Source of the DNA: DASVEE01 sp036399695
Lineage (GTDB): Bacteria; Acidobacteriota; Thermoanaerobaculia; Gp7-AA8
DNA: 17,774 bases
Assembly: GCA_036399695.1 (NCBI GenBank)
Contig: DASWMP010000097.1
Location: forward strand, 1-17,774
Direction: 5' to 3'
The notes beneath the pieces were generated by a model. That model had not been told where the DNA came from and did not search any database. It saw only the letters and a program-made list of their open reading frames with translations. Made by a program: the position numbers and the translations under genes. Of the stretch, positions 6,567 to 12,643 are shown piece by piece (position 1 is the stretch's first letter; each line of letters starts with the position of its first letter).

Positions 6567-8402
6567 ATGCCGCCGATGCTGCCACGCGAACTTTACGCCC
6601 AGCGACTGCAGGAACGACAGACGGCGGCGGCCGCGCTGCTGAAACGGGAGCGGACGATCTCCATCGTGCGCATCGTGCTGATCGCGGCGGCCGTCGGCCT
6701 GGCCTTCCTGAACGGCTGGCTCACGCTCATCCCCATCGCCCTCTTCGTCTGGCTGCTCGTCAGCCACGAGCAGACCATCCGCGCGCGGCGGCGGGCGCAG
6801 GCGTCGGCCCGGTTCTACGAGCTGGGGCTGGCGCGCATCGACGGCACCTGGAGCGGCCGGGGCGTGAGCGGTGCGCAGTTCGTCGAGGAGCACCATCCGT
6901 ATGCCGGCGACCTCGACCTGTTCGGCAACGGCTCGCTGTTCGAGCTGATCTGCCTCGCCGTGACGACCGCCGGACGCGCGCGGCTGGCGTCGTGGCTGAA
7001 AGCGCCATCGACGTCGCTCGAGGAAGTGCGCGCACGGCAGGAAGCGGTGGCCGAGCTGCGCGACGCGGTGCCGCTGCGCGATGACTTGGCCATCGTGGCC
7101 ACGGAGGTCGCGCGCGACGTCGAAGCGGCGAAGCTCGATGAATGGTCGGCCATGCCGCCGATGACCATCGGCCGCGGCGAACGGCTCGCCGCACGCATCC
7201 TGCCGATCGTCACCGGCGCCTATCTCGTCATCCTGCTGCCGAAGCTCTTCGCGATGCTGGTCGGTCTGACGCACGAAGGAGCGACGCTGCAGCTCGGCGC
7301 GCTGGCCAATCTCCCCTCCTGGCCGCTGATCCCGCTCCTCCTCGCCGAGATGTGGCTTGCCCGCGACCTCGGCGCGCGGATCGAGCACGTGGTCTCGGCG
7401 GTCGAACGGACCGAGCCGGCGCTGGCGCTCTTCGCCGGCGTCCTCGAACGGCTGGAGAAGGAGCAGTTCTCCTCTGCCCGCCTCGTCGCCCTCCGCGCCC
7501 GTCTGAACCGCGACGGCCAGCCGGCCTCGGAACAGATCGAACGGCTGCGCCGCCTCGTGGCGCTGCTCGACGCCCGACGCAATCAGTTCTTCTCCCCGAT
7601 CGGGATGATGCTGCTCTGGACGACGAACGTGGCTCTGGCCATCGAGCGCTGGCGGGTGGAGTCCGGCGGCGACATCGGCGGCTGGATCGAAGCGGTCGCG
7701 GAGCTGGAAGCGCTGGCGTCGCTGGCCTCGTTCGCCTTCGAGCACCCCGGCTTTGCGATGCCGGCCCTCGAACCAAGCGGTCCGCTCTTCGACGCCGTCG
7801 CCCTCGGCCACCCGCTGATCCCGGCGAACCGCCGGGTGACGAACGACATCCGGCTCGATCCCGACCTGCGCCTGCTGGTCGTCTCCGGCTCGAACATGTC
7901 CGGCAAGTCGACGATGATGCGCAGCGTCGGCATCGCCGCGGTGCTCGGTCTGGCCGGAGCCCCGGTCTGCGCCCGTTCGCTGCGCCTGGCACCGATGGCC
8001 GTCGGCGCCTCGATCCGCATCAATGATTCACTGCAGGAAGGTGCCTCCCGCTTCTACGCCGAGATCCTGCGCATCCGCCAGGTGCTCGAGCTGTCGCAAG
8101 GGCCGGTGCCGCTGCTGTTCCTGCTGGACGAGATCCTGGCCGGTACGAACTCCCACGACCGCCGCATCGGCGCCGAAGCGGTGGTGCGCAGCCTGGTCGC
8201 CCGCGGCGCCGCCGGCCTGATGTCGACGCACGACCTGGCCCTGGCGCAGATCGTCGACACGGTCGGCGCCAGCGCCCGGAATGTCCACTTCGAGGACCAC
8301 ATCGAGGAAGGCCGGGTAGTCTTCGACTACAAGATGCGCGAAGGGGTCGTCACAAAGAGCAACGCGCTGGCGCTCATGCGCAGCGTCGGCATCGAGGTGT
8401 AG
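6567..8402 (+). CDS. MutS-family ATPase with membrane segments
   Basis: This 611-aa protein carries the C-terminal ATPase of the MutS family: Walker A GSNMSGKST (441-449), SIRINDSLQEGASRFYAEI (482-500) in the Q-loop/signature region, Walker B LLFLLDE (516-522) followed by GTNSHDR, and the H-switch STHDLAL with H555. It lacks the mismatch-binding domain I. Hydrophobic helices at about 31-66 and 208-233, and perhaps 248-265, suggest membrane attachment. The middle (about 267-395) corresponds to the MutS core/lever helices. This is a minor MutS-related group, unlikely to be the replication mismatch-repair protein; its real role is unknown. The start is the ATG at 6567; GGAGGG lies 14 bases upstream, inside the P450 gene. 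An ATG at codon 4 (6576) is the alternative. Confidence 0.85.
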   Translation: MPPMLPRELYAQRLQERQTAAAALLKRERTISIVRIVLIAAAVGLAFLNGWLTLIPIALFVWLLVSHEQTIRARRRAQASARFYELGLARIDGTWSGRGVSGAQFVEEHHPYAGDLDLFGNGSLFELICLAVTTAGRARLASWLKAPSTSLEEVRARQEAVAELRDAVPLRDDLAIVATEVARDVEAAKLDEWSAMPPMTIGRGERLAARILPIVTGAYLVILLPKLFAMLVGLTHEGATLQLGALANLPSWPLIPLLLAEMWLARDLGARIEHVVSAVERTEPALALFAGVLERLEKEQFSSARLVALRARLNRDGQPASEQIERLRRLVALLDARRNQFFSPIGMMLLWTTNVALAIERWRVESGGDIGGWIEAVAELEALASLASFAFEHPGFAMPALEPSGPLFDAVALGHPLIPANRRVTNDIRLDPDLRLLVVSGSNMSGKSTMMRSVGIAAVLGLAGAPVCARSLRLAPMAVGASIRINDSLQEGASRFYAEILRIRQVLELSQGPVPLLFLLDEILAGTNSHDRRIGAEAVVRSLVARGAAGLMSTHDLALAQIVDTVGASARNVHFEDHIEEGRVVFDYKMREGVVTKSNALALMRSVGIEV

Positions 8403-8408
8403 GCGGAA

Positions 8409-8510
8409 GTCAATCCTGAGCGCCAGCGAAGGATCAATGGAGCCACAGCTGCGCAGGTGGCAAAGACGTAGCTGAGGCTCCATTGATCCTTCGCTTCACT
8501 CAGGGTTGAC
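8409..8510. repeat. ~102-bp palindromic repeat, copy 1
   Basis: The left arm begins GTCAATCCTGAGCG and contains GAAGGATCAATGGAGCC; the right arm repeats both in reverse complement with a few mismatches and one 1-bp gap, giving stems of about 44 bp around a short loop. It fills the gap between the convergent stops of the MutS-like gene and the 60-aa gene. A near-identical copy lies at 8731-8832. Confidence 0.93.
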
Positions 8511-8516
8511 GGGGGA

Positions 8517-8699
8517 CTACTCCTTCTGGTTGCGCAGGGCTTGTTCTACGTCCTGTTCGTCGCCTTCGGCTTTGCTCGGCGTGTGGGCCGGATCGGCCTG
8601 ATTGCGGGGGGCGTCGCTGCCGCGGCCGCGTTCGGCCTGGCGCAACTGCTCGGAACCGCGGCGCTCGCTGGGATTCTCGTTCGGTTCGACTCGGGACAT
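8517..8699 (-). CDS. Small hydrophilic protein of unknown function (60 aa)
   Basis: This reads as a 60-aa protein rich in Glu, Arg, Asn, Gln, Pro and Ser, with no hydrophobic core, membrane segment or cysteine; it is probably disordered. I recognise no family. The start is the ATG at 8699, preceded by a strong GGAGGA at good spacing, which is the main reason to believe it is translated. The competing plus-strand frame has only a TTG start and no ribosome site. It is boxed in by two copies of a ~102-bp palindrome, so it could be regulated or mobilised together with them. Small charged proteins of this kind are often stress-related, but nothing here proves that. Confidence 0.55.
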   Translation of the reverse strand: MSRVEPNENPSERRGSEQLRQAERGRGSDAPRNQADPAHTPSKAEGDEQDVEQALRNQKE

Positions 8700-8730
8700 G
8701 AGAGTTCCTCCGCCTCGGGAGAATGCAAAG

Positions 8731-8832
8731 GTCAATCCTGAGCGGCAGCGAAGGATCAATGGAGCCACAGCTACGACGTTGGCCACGCGCATAGCTGTGG
8801 CTCCATTGATCCTTCGCTCCGCTCAGGATTGA
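8731..8832. repeat. ~102-bp palindromic repeat, copy 2
   Basis: It has the same arms as the copy at 8409-8510 (GTCAATCCTGAGCGGCAGCG on the left, reverse complement on the right) with a different loop (around 8776-8790). It lies between the start of the 60-aa gene and the stop of the secreted-protein gene, ending 7 bp before that stop. Confidence 0.93.
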
Positions 8833-8839
8833 GAAGCTA

Positions 8840-9607
8840 CTACTGCAGCGCCGTGATGATCACGCTCGTGACGATATTGCCGTTCTCGTCGTAGGCTTCC
8901 TGCTTCACCGTGATGGCGTGCTCGATCGAGTTCCAGGCGATGGTGAGCTGGGGCTTTCCGTCGACGATCGTGTAGGTCTTCAGCTTGATGCAGGTAAAGT
9001 CGCCGATGCTCGTCTTGACGACGTCATCGACCGAGAGCACTTCCCCTTCCGCGGCGATGGTCGTCTGGGTCATGACGTTCGTGCCGGCGGGGGAGCGGAC
9101 CGTGATGGTCTCGGTGGACGGCGGGACGGTCCATTTGACGCCCGCGCAGTAGCCCTCGAACGGGCCGACGACGAACGAGGGGACGAAATCGATGTCCGTC
9201 TCGACCGAGACCGACCCGAGGAACGGGACGGCTGTCGTGACCTTCGTGTAGAGGTGACGGAGAGCGCGCAGGTCATACGTCGCGCCCGGCACCTTGTCGA
9301 ACTGCAGGCGTGTCTCGCCGTCGGCGGTGGCCTGCGGCGTCTGCACCTTCTGCGTGGTGCGCGTCTCCGTCGGGCTGTCGGAGATGTAAGTGATGGTGTA
9401 GGTGCTGTTTCCACCCGGGGCGGTGGCGGCATAGCTCGCCTTCATCCCGGGACGGACCGCTTTGTACTCGACGCAGTTGGTTGGGGCGGCGGTGCTGGGG
9501 GGAGCGACGGCGCGACGGCGGCGGGCCTGCGCCTGGGTCTCCTCGGCGAAGCCGAGCACCACACACACACCGAGAGCAATGAGAGCAATGTGACGACGGG
9601 ACGACAT
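8840..9607 (-). CDS. Secreted/periplasmic protein of unknown function
   Basis: This 255-aa protein begins with a clear signal peptide: basic MSSRRH, a hydrophobic stretch (about 7-20) and a likely signal peptidase I site after AQA (about residue 28), followed by an Arg-rich patch. The mature part is beta-rich, with many Thr and Val residues and three cysteines (in TNCVEY, EGYCAGV and FTCIKL). The phrase SIGDFTCIKLK resembles the region around G-x-F-x-C-x-K in several bacterial periplasmic beta-barrel-like domains (DUF3108-type), but I cannot assign a family. The start is the ATG at 9607 with an excellent GAGGAGG upstream. It appears to be monocistronic; the palindromic repeat lies just past its stop. 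Confidence 0.75.
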   Translation of the reverse strand: MSSRRHIALIALGVCVVLGFAEETQAQARRRRAVAPPSTAAPTNCVEYKAVRPGMKASYAATAPGGNSTYTITYISDSPTETRTTQKVQTPQATADGETRLQFDKVPGATYDLRALRHLYTKVTTAVPFLGSVSVETDIDFVPSFVVGPFEGYCAGVKWTVPPSTETITVRSPAGTNVMTQTTIAAEGEVLSVDDVVKTSIGDFTCIKLKTYTIVDGKPQLTIAWNSIEHAITVKQEAYDENGNIVTSVIITALQ

Positions 9608-9669
9608 GGTGAAGCCTCCTCTTTGATGTCTATCGCGTCGTTCCGGGCGAAAGTCCCTCATGGGATGGG

Positions 9670-9791
9670 CGATTTCCGATTTCCGCTTCCGGGTGACGGC
9701 CCCTGAAACCGGTGACCGGCCACCGGGTTCAGCTACCAGCCACTGCCGCGCTCACCCGGGCCCCGAGCCCCAGGCCCCGATCCCTGCCCCA
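9670..9791. repeat. Composite block of three heptad arrays
   Basis: Three different 7-bp-period arrays stand side by side: CGATTTC, CGATTTC, CGCTTCC (9670-9690); GAAACCG, GTGACCG, GCCACCG, then degenerate GGTTCAG, CTACCAG, CCACTGC (9705-9746); and CGGGCCC, CGAGCCC, CAGGCCC, CGATCCC, TGCCCCA (9757-9791). They fill most of the 246-bp divergent gap between the secreted-protein gene and argR. Confidence 0.85.
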
Positions 9792-9816
9792 AAGGAATAC
9801 CACCCCCGGTTCCTTG

Positions 9817-9845
9817 TTGACATGCGCGACTGGTTGCATAAATAT
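9817..9845 (+). promoter_or_regulatory. Probable sigma-70 promoter of argR and the arg operon
   Basis: A perfect TTGACA (9817-9822) is followed after 17 bp by AAATAT (9840-9845), in the AT-rich stretch CATAAATAT (9837-9845). The -10 match is imperfect (three of six; CATAAA at 14-bp spacing matches better), but this is the only AT-rich stretch in a very GC-rich gap. Transcription would start near 9851-9854, at or next to the argR ATG. The first ARG box overlaps the -10 region. Confidence 0.6.
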
Positions 9846-9850
9846 CCACG
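9833..9850. promoter_or_regulatory. ARG box 1 (ArgR operator half)
   Basis: The core TGCATAAATATCCA (9835-9848) matches the ARG-box consensus TGMATWWWWATKCA at 13 of 14 positions. It covers the presumed -10 element of argR. Confidence 0.75.
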
Positions 9851-9852
9851 AC

Positions 9853-9870
9853 GATGAATTTTTATTCAGG
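9853..9870. promoter_or_regulatory. ARG box 2, overlapping the argR start codon
   Basis: The core TGAATTTTTATTCA (9855-9868) is a perfect match to the ARG-box consensus and a perfect palindrome. Its 18-bp box starts 2 bp after box 1 ends, giving the tandem arrangement an ArgR hexamer binds. The box begins one base before the argR ATG (9854) and spans codons 1-6. Confidence 0.85.
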
Positions 9871-10369
9871 AGCCGGTGAAGCGGCACGCAGACGGGAGGA
9901 GATCCTGGACATCGTTCAGGGCACGACCGTCCACTCCCAGGACGAGCTGATTGCCGCCCTGGCGAAGCGGGGCTACACCGTCACGCAGCCGACGCTTTCC
10001 CGCGACCTGCGGGAGCTGGGGCTGGCCAAGACGCCGAACGGCTACGTCGTCCCGGGTCAGGTGACCTCGGCGCCGGCTTCGTTCGTGCCGCAGGACATCC
10101 GCGAGACGCGGCTCGAGCAGCTCATTCGCGATTCGGTCGTCTTCTGCGAAGCAGCAGCAAACCTGGTCGTCCTCAAGACGCCGGCGGCCACGGCCCAGCC
10201 GCTCGCCAGCGCCATCGACAGCACCGCCATCGACGGCATGCTCGGCACCGTCGGCGGCGACGACACGATCTTCGTTGCTTTCCGCACTTCCGCCACCGCC
10301 GCGGCTTTCGCCAGGCGAGTCCAGGAAGGCGCGGGCCTCACGGCCGCGCGCCGACGTAGCCGCGCGTAA
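9854..10369 (+). CDS. argR: Arginine repressor ArgR
   Basis: ArgR senses arginine and binds ARG boxes to repress arginine biosynthesis genes. This 171-aa copy has the N-terminal winged helix with the recognition-helix motif TQPTLSRDLRELGLAK (44-59), a linker, and the C-terminal oligomerisation and arginine-binding domain with GTVGGDDTIFV (131-141), including the D-D pair that contacts arginine. The only good in-frame start is the ATG at 9854, which has no Shine-Dalgarno sequence and lies at the predicted transcription start, so the mRNA may be leaderless. Tandem ARG boxes over the promoter and first codons imply autoregulation. It heads the arg cluster; the next ORF starts 44 bp later. Confidence 0.96.
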   Translation: MNFYSGAGEAARRREEILDIVQGTTVHSQDELIAALAKRGYTVTQPTLSRDLRELGLAKTPNGYVVPGQVTSAPASFVPQDIRETRLEQLIRDSVVFCEAAANLVVLKTPAATAQPLASAIDSTAIDGMLGTVGGDDTIFVAFRTSATAAAFARRVQEGAGLTAARRRSRA

Positions 10370-10413
10370 CGCGCGGGCCATCGTCTTCTGCCGTTTTTGC
10401 CGAGGAGCCTCAC

Positions 10414-10566
10414 ATGAATGATTTCGAAGTCGCTACGCGTGTCCCGTACGTCGTCGTCGCCGACGAGATGGACGACCTTGCGATCAGCAACTGGCGGTTG
10501 GCTCAGGCGCGCTACCGCAGCGAACAGTTCGTGCCCTGGGTGATGCAGGAAGAAGGTGACGCATGA
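10414..10566 (+). CDS. Small 50-aa protein between argR and argC, unknown
   Basis: An ATG at 10414 with a strong GAGGAG six bases upstream opens a 50-aa frame (MNDFEVATRVPYVVVADEMD at the N-terminus, ending VMQEEGDA). The stop TGA overlaps the argC start (ATGA), so argC translation is coupled to it. It is mixed hydrophilic and hydrophobic with two Trp and no Cys, so it is not the zinc-binding carrier LysW, and it lacks the EDWGE tail. Only four arginines are present and not clustered, so a classic arginine-codon attenuator is unlikely. I recognise no family. The ribosome site and coupling make real translation probable. Confidence 0.72.
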   Translation: MNDFEVATRVPYVVVADEMDDLAISNWRLAQARYRSEQFVPWVMQEEGDA

Positions 10567-11639
10567 CGGTACTGGCATTCAAGCAACCGCTCCCCACGCA
10601 GCTCGCAGCGCAGGATTCGCTGATGGCTCCGCAGCCGATGACGACCCGCGTCGCCATCGCCGGCGCGACCGGCTACGCCGGCATCGAGCTGACGAAGATC
10701 CTCGCCCGTCATCCGCACGTCGAGCTGGCGGCGCTGTTCGCCTCCAGCGCCAACTCCCAGCTTCCGCCGTTCACCGGCGCGAAGGTGGCGACCCGTCCGT
10801 TCGATTTCGCCGCGCTGGAGAGCTCGGCCGCGGAGGTCGTCTTCCTGGCCACGCCGAACGAAGCCTCGGCCGAGATCGCGCCCCGTTTGCTCGACGCCGG
10901 CATGCGCGTGATCGATCTCTCCGGCGCGTTCCGCCTCGGCGAGCCCTCGCTCTATCCGTCCTGGTACGGCTTCAACCACGCCCGCCCCGAGCTGCTCGGC
11001 GAAGCGGTATACGGCCTGACCGAGTTCTGCAACGGTGAGCTCACGCGGGCGCGCCTCGTCGCGAATCCCGGCTGCTACCCGACCTCCATTCTCCTCGCGC
11101 TGCGCCCCATCACCTTCCTGCTCGATCGCGCGCAGCCGGTGATCTGCGACGCGAAGAGCGGCGTCTCGGGCGCGGGCAAGAAGAGCGACCTGGCGTTCTC
11201 GTTCACCGAGCTGGCCTCGAACTTCAAGGCGTACGGCGTCGGCCATCACCGGCACGAGCCGGAGATCCGCCAGCAGTTGCACCTCGGCGATCGCGCGCCG
11301 TTCATCTTCGTACCGCACCTGCTGCCGATCCCGCGCGGGATCCTCTCGACGATGCACATCGCCTTCACGAATCCGGTAACGGCGGAGGAGCTGACGTCCA
11401 TCTACGCGGATCACTACGGCGACAGCGCGTTCGTGAACATCCTGCCGGCCGGCCAGTTGCCGGAGCTGAAGGACGTCGTCAACACGCCGTTCGCCAACAT
11501 CGGCTTCACGCTGCTCCAGGGCGGCCGCCGCGCGGTCGTCGTCTCGGTGATCGACAACCTGCTGAAAGGCGCTGCCTCGCAGGCAGTGCAGAACTTCAAC
11601 CGCATGCTCGGCTACGCCGAAACGGAGGGACTCCTTTGA
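10563..11639 (+). CDS. argC: N-acetyl-gamma-glutamyl-phosphate reductase
   Basis: ArgC reduces N-acetylglutamyl phosphate to the semialdehyde with NADPH, the third step of arginine synthesis. This 358-aa protein has the Rossmann motif GATGYAG (34-40), the catalytic cysteine C171 in ANPGCYPTS, and the histidine-bearing GVGHHRHEPEI (H231). The start at 10563 is coupled to the upstream small ORF by ATGA overlap, with AAGG about seven bases before it. This gives ~25 residues before the usual N-terminus; an internal ATG at 10638 would match the typical length but has no ribosome site. A 176-bp repeat-filled gap separates it from argB. Confidence 0.96.
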   Translation: MTVLAFKQPLPTQLAAQDSLMAPQPMTTRVAIAGATGYAGIELTKILARHPHVELAALFASSANSQLPPFTGAKVATRPFDFAALESSAAEVVFLATPNEASAEIAPRLLDAGMRVIDLSGAFRLGEPSLYPSWYGFNHARPELLGEAVYGLTEFCNGELTRARLVANPGCYPTSILLALRPITFLLDRAQPVICDAKSGVSGAGKKSDLAFSFTELASNFKAYGVGHHRHEPEIRQQLHLGDRAPFIFVPHLLPIPRGILSTMHIAFTNPVTAEELTSIYADHYGDSAFVNILPAGQLPELKDVVNTPFANIGFTLLQGGRRAVVVSVIDNLLKGAASQAVQNFNRMLGYAETEGLL

Positions 11640-11640
11640 A

Positions 11641-11798
11641 GCAGTTGGCAGTAGGCGGTACGCGTCCTGCGGACGCTCGCGGTGGGCAGTGGATGAATCA
11701 CGGGGCCTCCACTCCCATCCTTCAACTCGACACAACAACAGGCTGTGCATCGGTCGCGCAGCCTCCACTGCCAACCGCCAACTGCCAACCGCCAATTG
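11641..11798. repeat. Facing heptad arrays in the argC-argB gap
   Basis: Left units GCAGTTG, GCAGTAG, GCGGTAC (11641-11661) and GCGGTGG, GCAGTGG (11679-11692) face right units CCAACCG, CCAACTG, CCAACCG, CCAATTG (11771-11798), complementary in type. A small perfect hairpin, GCGTCC tgc GGACGC, lies at 11662-11676. The array stops just before the argB ribosome site. The middle (11693-11764) shows no ORF. Confidence 0.85.
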
Positions 11799-11815
11799 AT
11801 TCCGGAGGAACGACC

Positions 11816-12643
11816 ATGACGACGATCATCAAACTCGGAGGCTCGCTCCTCGATGATGTGAATCGCCGCGCCGAGGCGTTGGCGAATGTGGTGGCGCGGT
11901 GGAACGCGGGGGAAGAGGTCGTGCTCGTACACGGCGGCGGCAAGCATGTCGACGCCGCGCTGGCGAAGCTCGGCATCGCCAGGAAGACGCACGCCGGCCT
12001 GCGCATCACCGACGACGCGACGCTGGACGTCGTGGTCTCGGTCCTCGGCGGCACCGTCAACAAGATGCTGGTCGCGGAACTGAGCGCGCTCGGCATCCGT
12101 GCGGCCGGCATCTCCGGCGCCGACGCCTCGACGCTCGTGGCGGAGCCTCACCCGCCGGTCGACGGCGTGGAACTGGGGCACGTCGGACTCGTGACCAAGT
12201 CGCACAAGACGCTCATCAGGGCCATGCTCAACTACGGCATCCTGCCGGTCATCTCGTCGGTGGCCCAGGGCCCGAACGGCACGCTGCTCAACGTGAACGC
12301 CGACGCCGCCGCCTGCGCCATCGCCGCGGCGATGGAAGCCCACACGCTCAACTTCATCACCGACGTGGACGGCCTGCTCGACGCCGAAAAGAACGTGGTG
12401 CCGGTCGTCACCCCCGCCGACGCGCACAGCCTGCTCGCGCAGAACGTGATCAGCGGCGGCATGCGCCCCAAGATCACCGCCGCCCTGGAAGCCATGAATG
12501 CCGGAGTAGCCAAGGTGGTGATTGGCGCCACGCACATTGCTCGGGGAAAAGCCGAGAGACCCACGACCGACCACCACACGGACAACGGACAACTGACAAC
12601 GGACAACGCCGTCGCAAAGGAGCACGCCAATGTTGCTGCATGA
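11816..12643 (+). CDS. argB: Acetylglutamate kinase with repeat-encoded tail
   Basis: ArgB phosphorylates N-acetylglutamate, the step usually controlled by arginine. This 275-aa protein has the amino-acid-kinase motifs KLGGS (6-10) and HGGGK (39-43), a DADAST-like substrate region (GADASTLV), the LLNVNADAAACAIA nucleotide segment and the ISGGMRPKI near the C-terminus. The start is the ATG at 11816 with GGAGGA at seven-base spacing. The last ~30 residues are not family-like: TTDHHTDNGQLTTDNA is encoded by a heptad array (12579-12606), so the natural end probably lay near residue 245-250. The stop lies 14 bp inside argD, implying coupled translation. Enzyme function is probably kept because the tail follows the whole fold. 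Confidence 0.95.
   Translation: MTTIIKLGGSLLDDVNRRAEALANVVARWNAGEEVVLVHGGGKHVDAALAKLGIARKTHAGLRITDDATLDVVVSVLGGTVNKMLVAELSALGIRAAGISGADASTLVAEPHPPVDGVELGHVGLVTKSHKTLIRAMLNYGILPVISSVAQGPNGTLLNVNADAAACAIAAAMEAHTLNFITDVDGLLDAEKNVVPVVTPADAHSLLAQNVISGGMRPKITAALEAMNAGVAKVVIGATHIARGKAERPTTDHHTDNGQLTTDNAVAKEHANVAA
12579..12606. repeat. Heptad array in the 3' end of argB
   Basis: Four exact 7-bp units, CGGACAA, CGGACAA, CTGACAA, CGGACAA, lie within the argB reading frame, just upstream of the argD ribosome site. Confidence 0.92.

Noticed and set aside
8541..8741. Plus-strand 66-codon frame with hydrophobic Ala/Gly-rich sequence, opposite the 60-aa gene
   Set aside because: It begins with TTG and lacks a ribosome site, while the opposite strand has ATG with GGAGGA; hydrophobicity is the expected mirror of a hydrophilic antisense protein.
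8409..8832. Insertion sequence with terminal inverted repeats
   Set aside because: The gene between the palindromes encodes only 60 disordered residues with no transposase motif; no target-site duplication is evident.
10414..10566. LysW-type amino-group carrier or arginine attenuator leader
   Set aside because: There are no cysteine pairs, no EDWGE tail, and only four scattered arginine codons; the arg genes are the N-acetyl type (ArgJ), which does not need a carrier protein.
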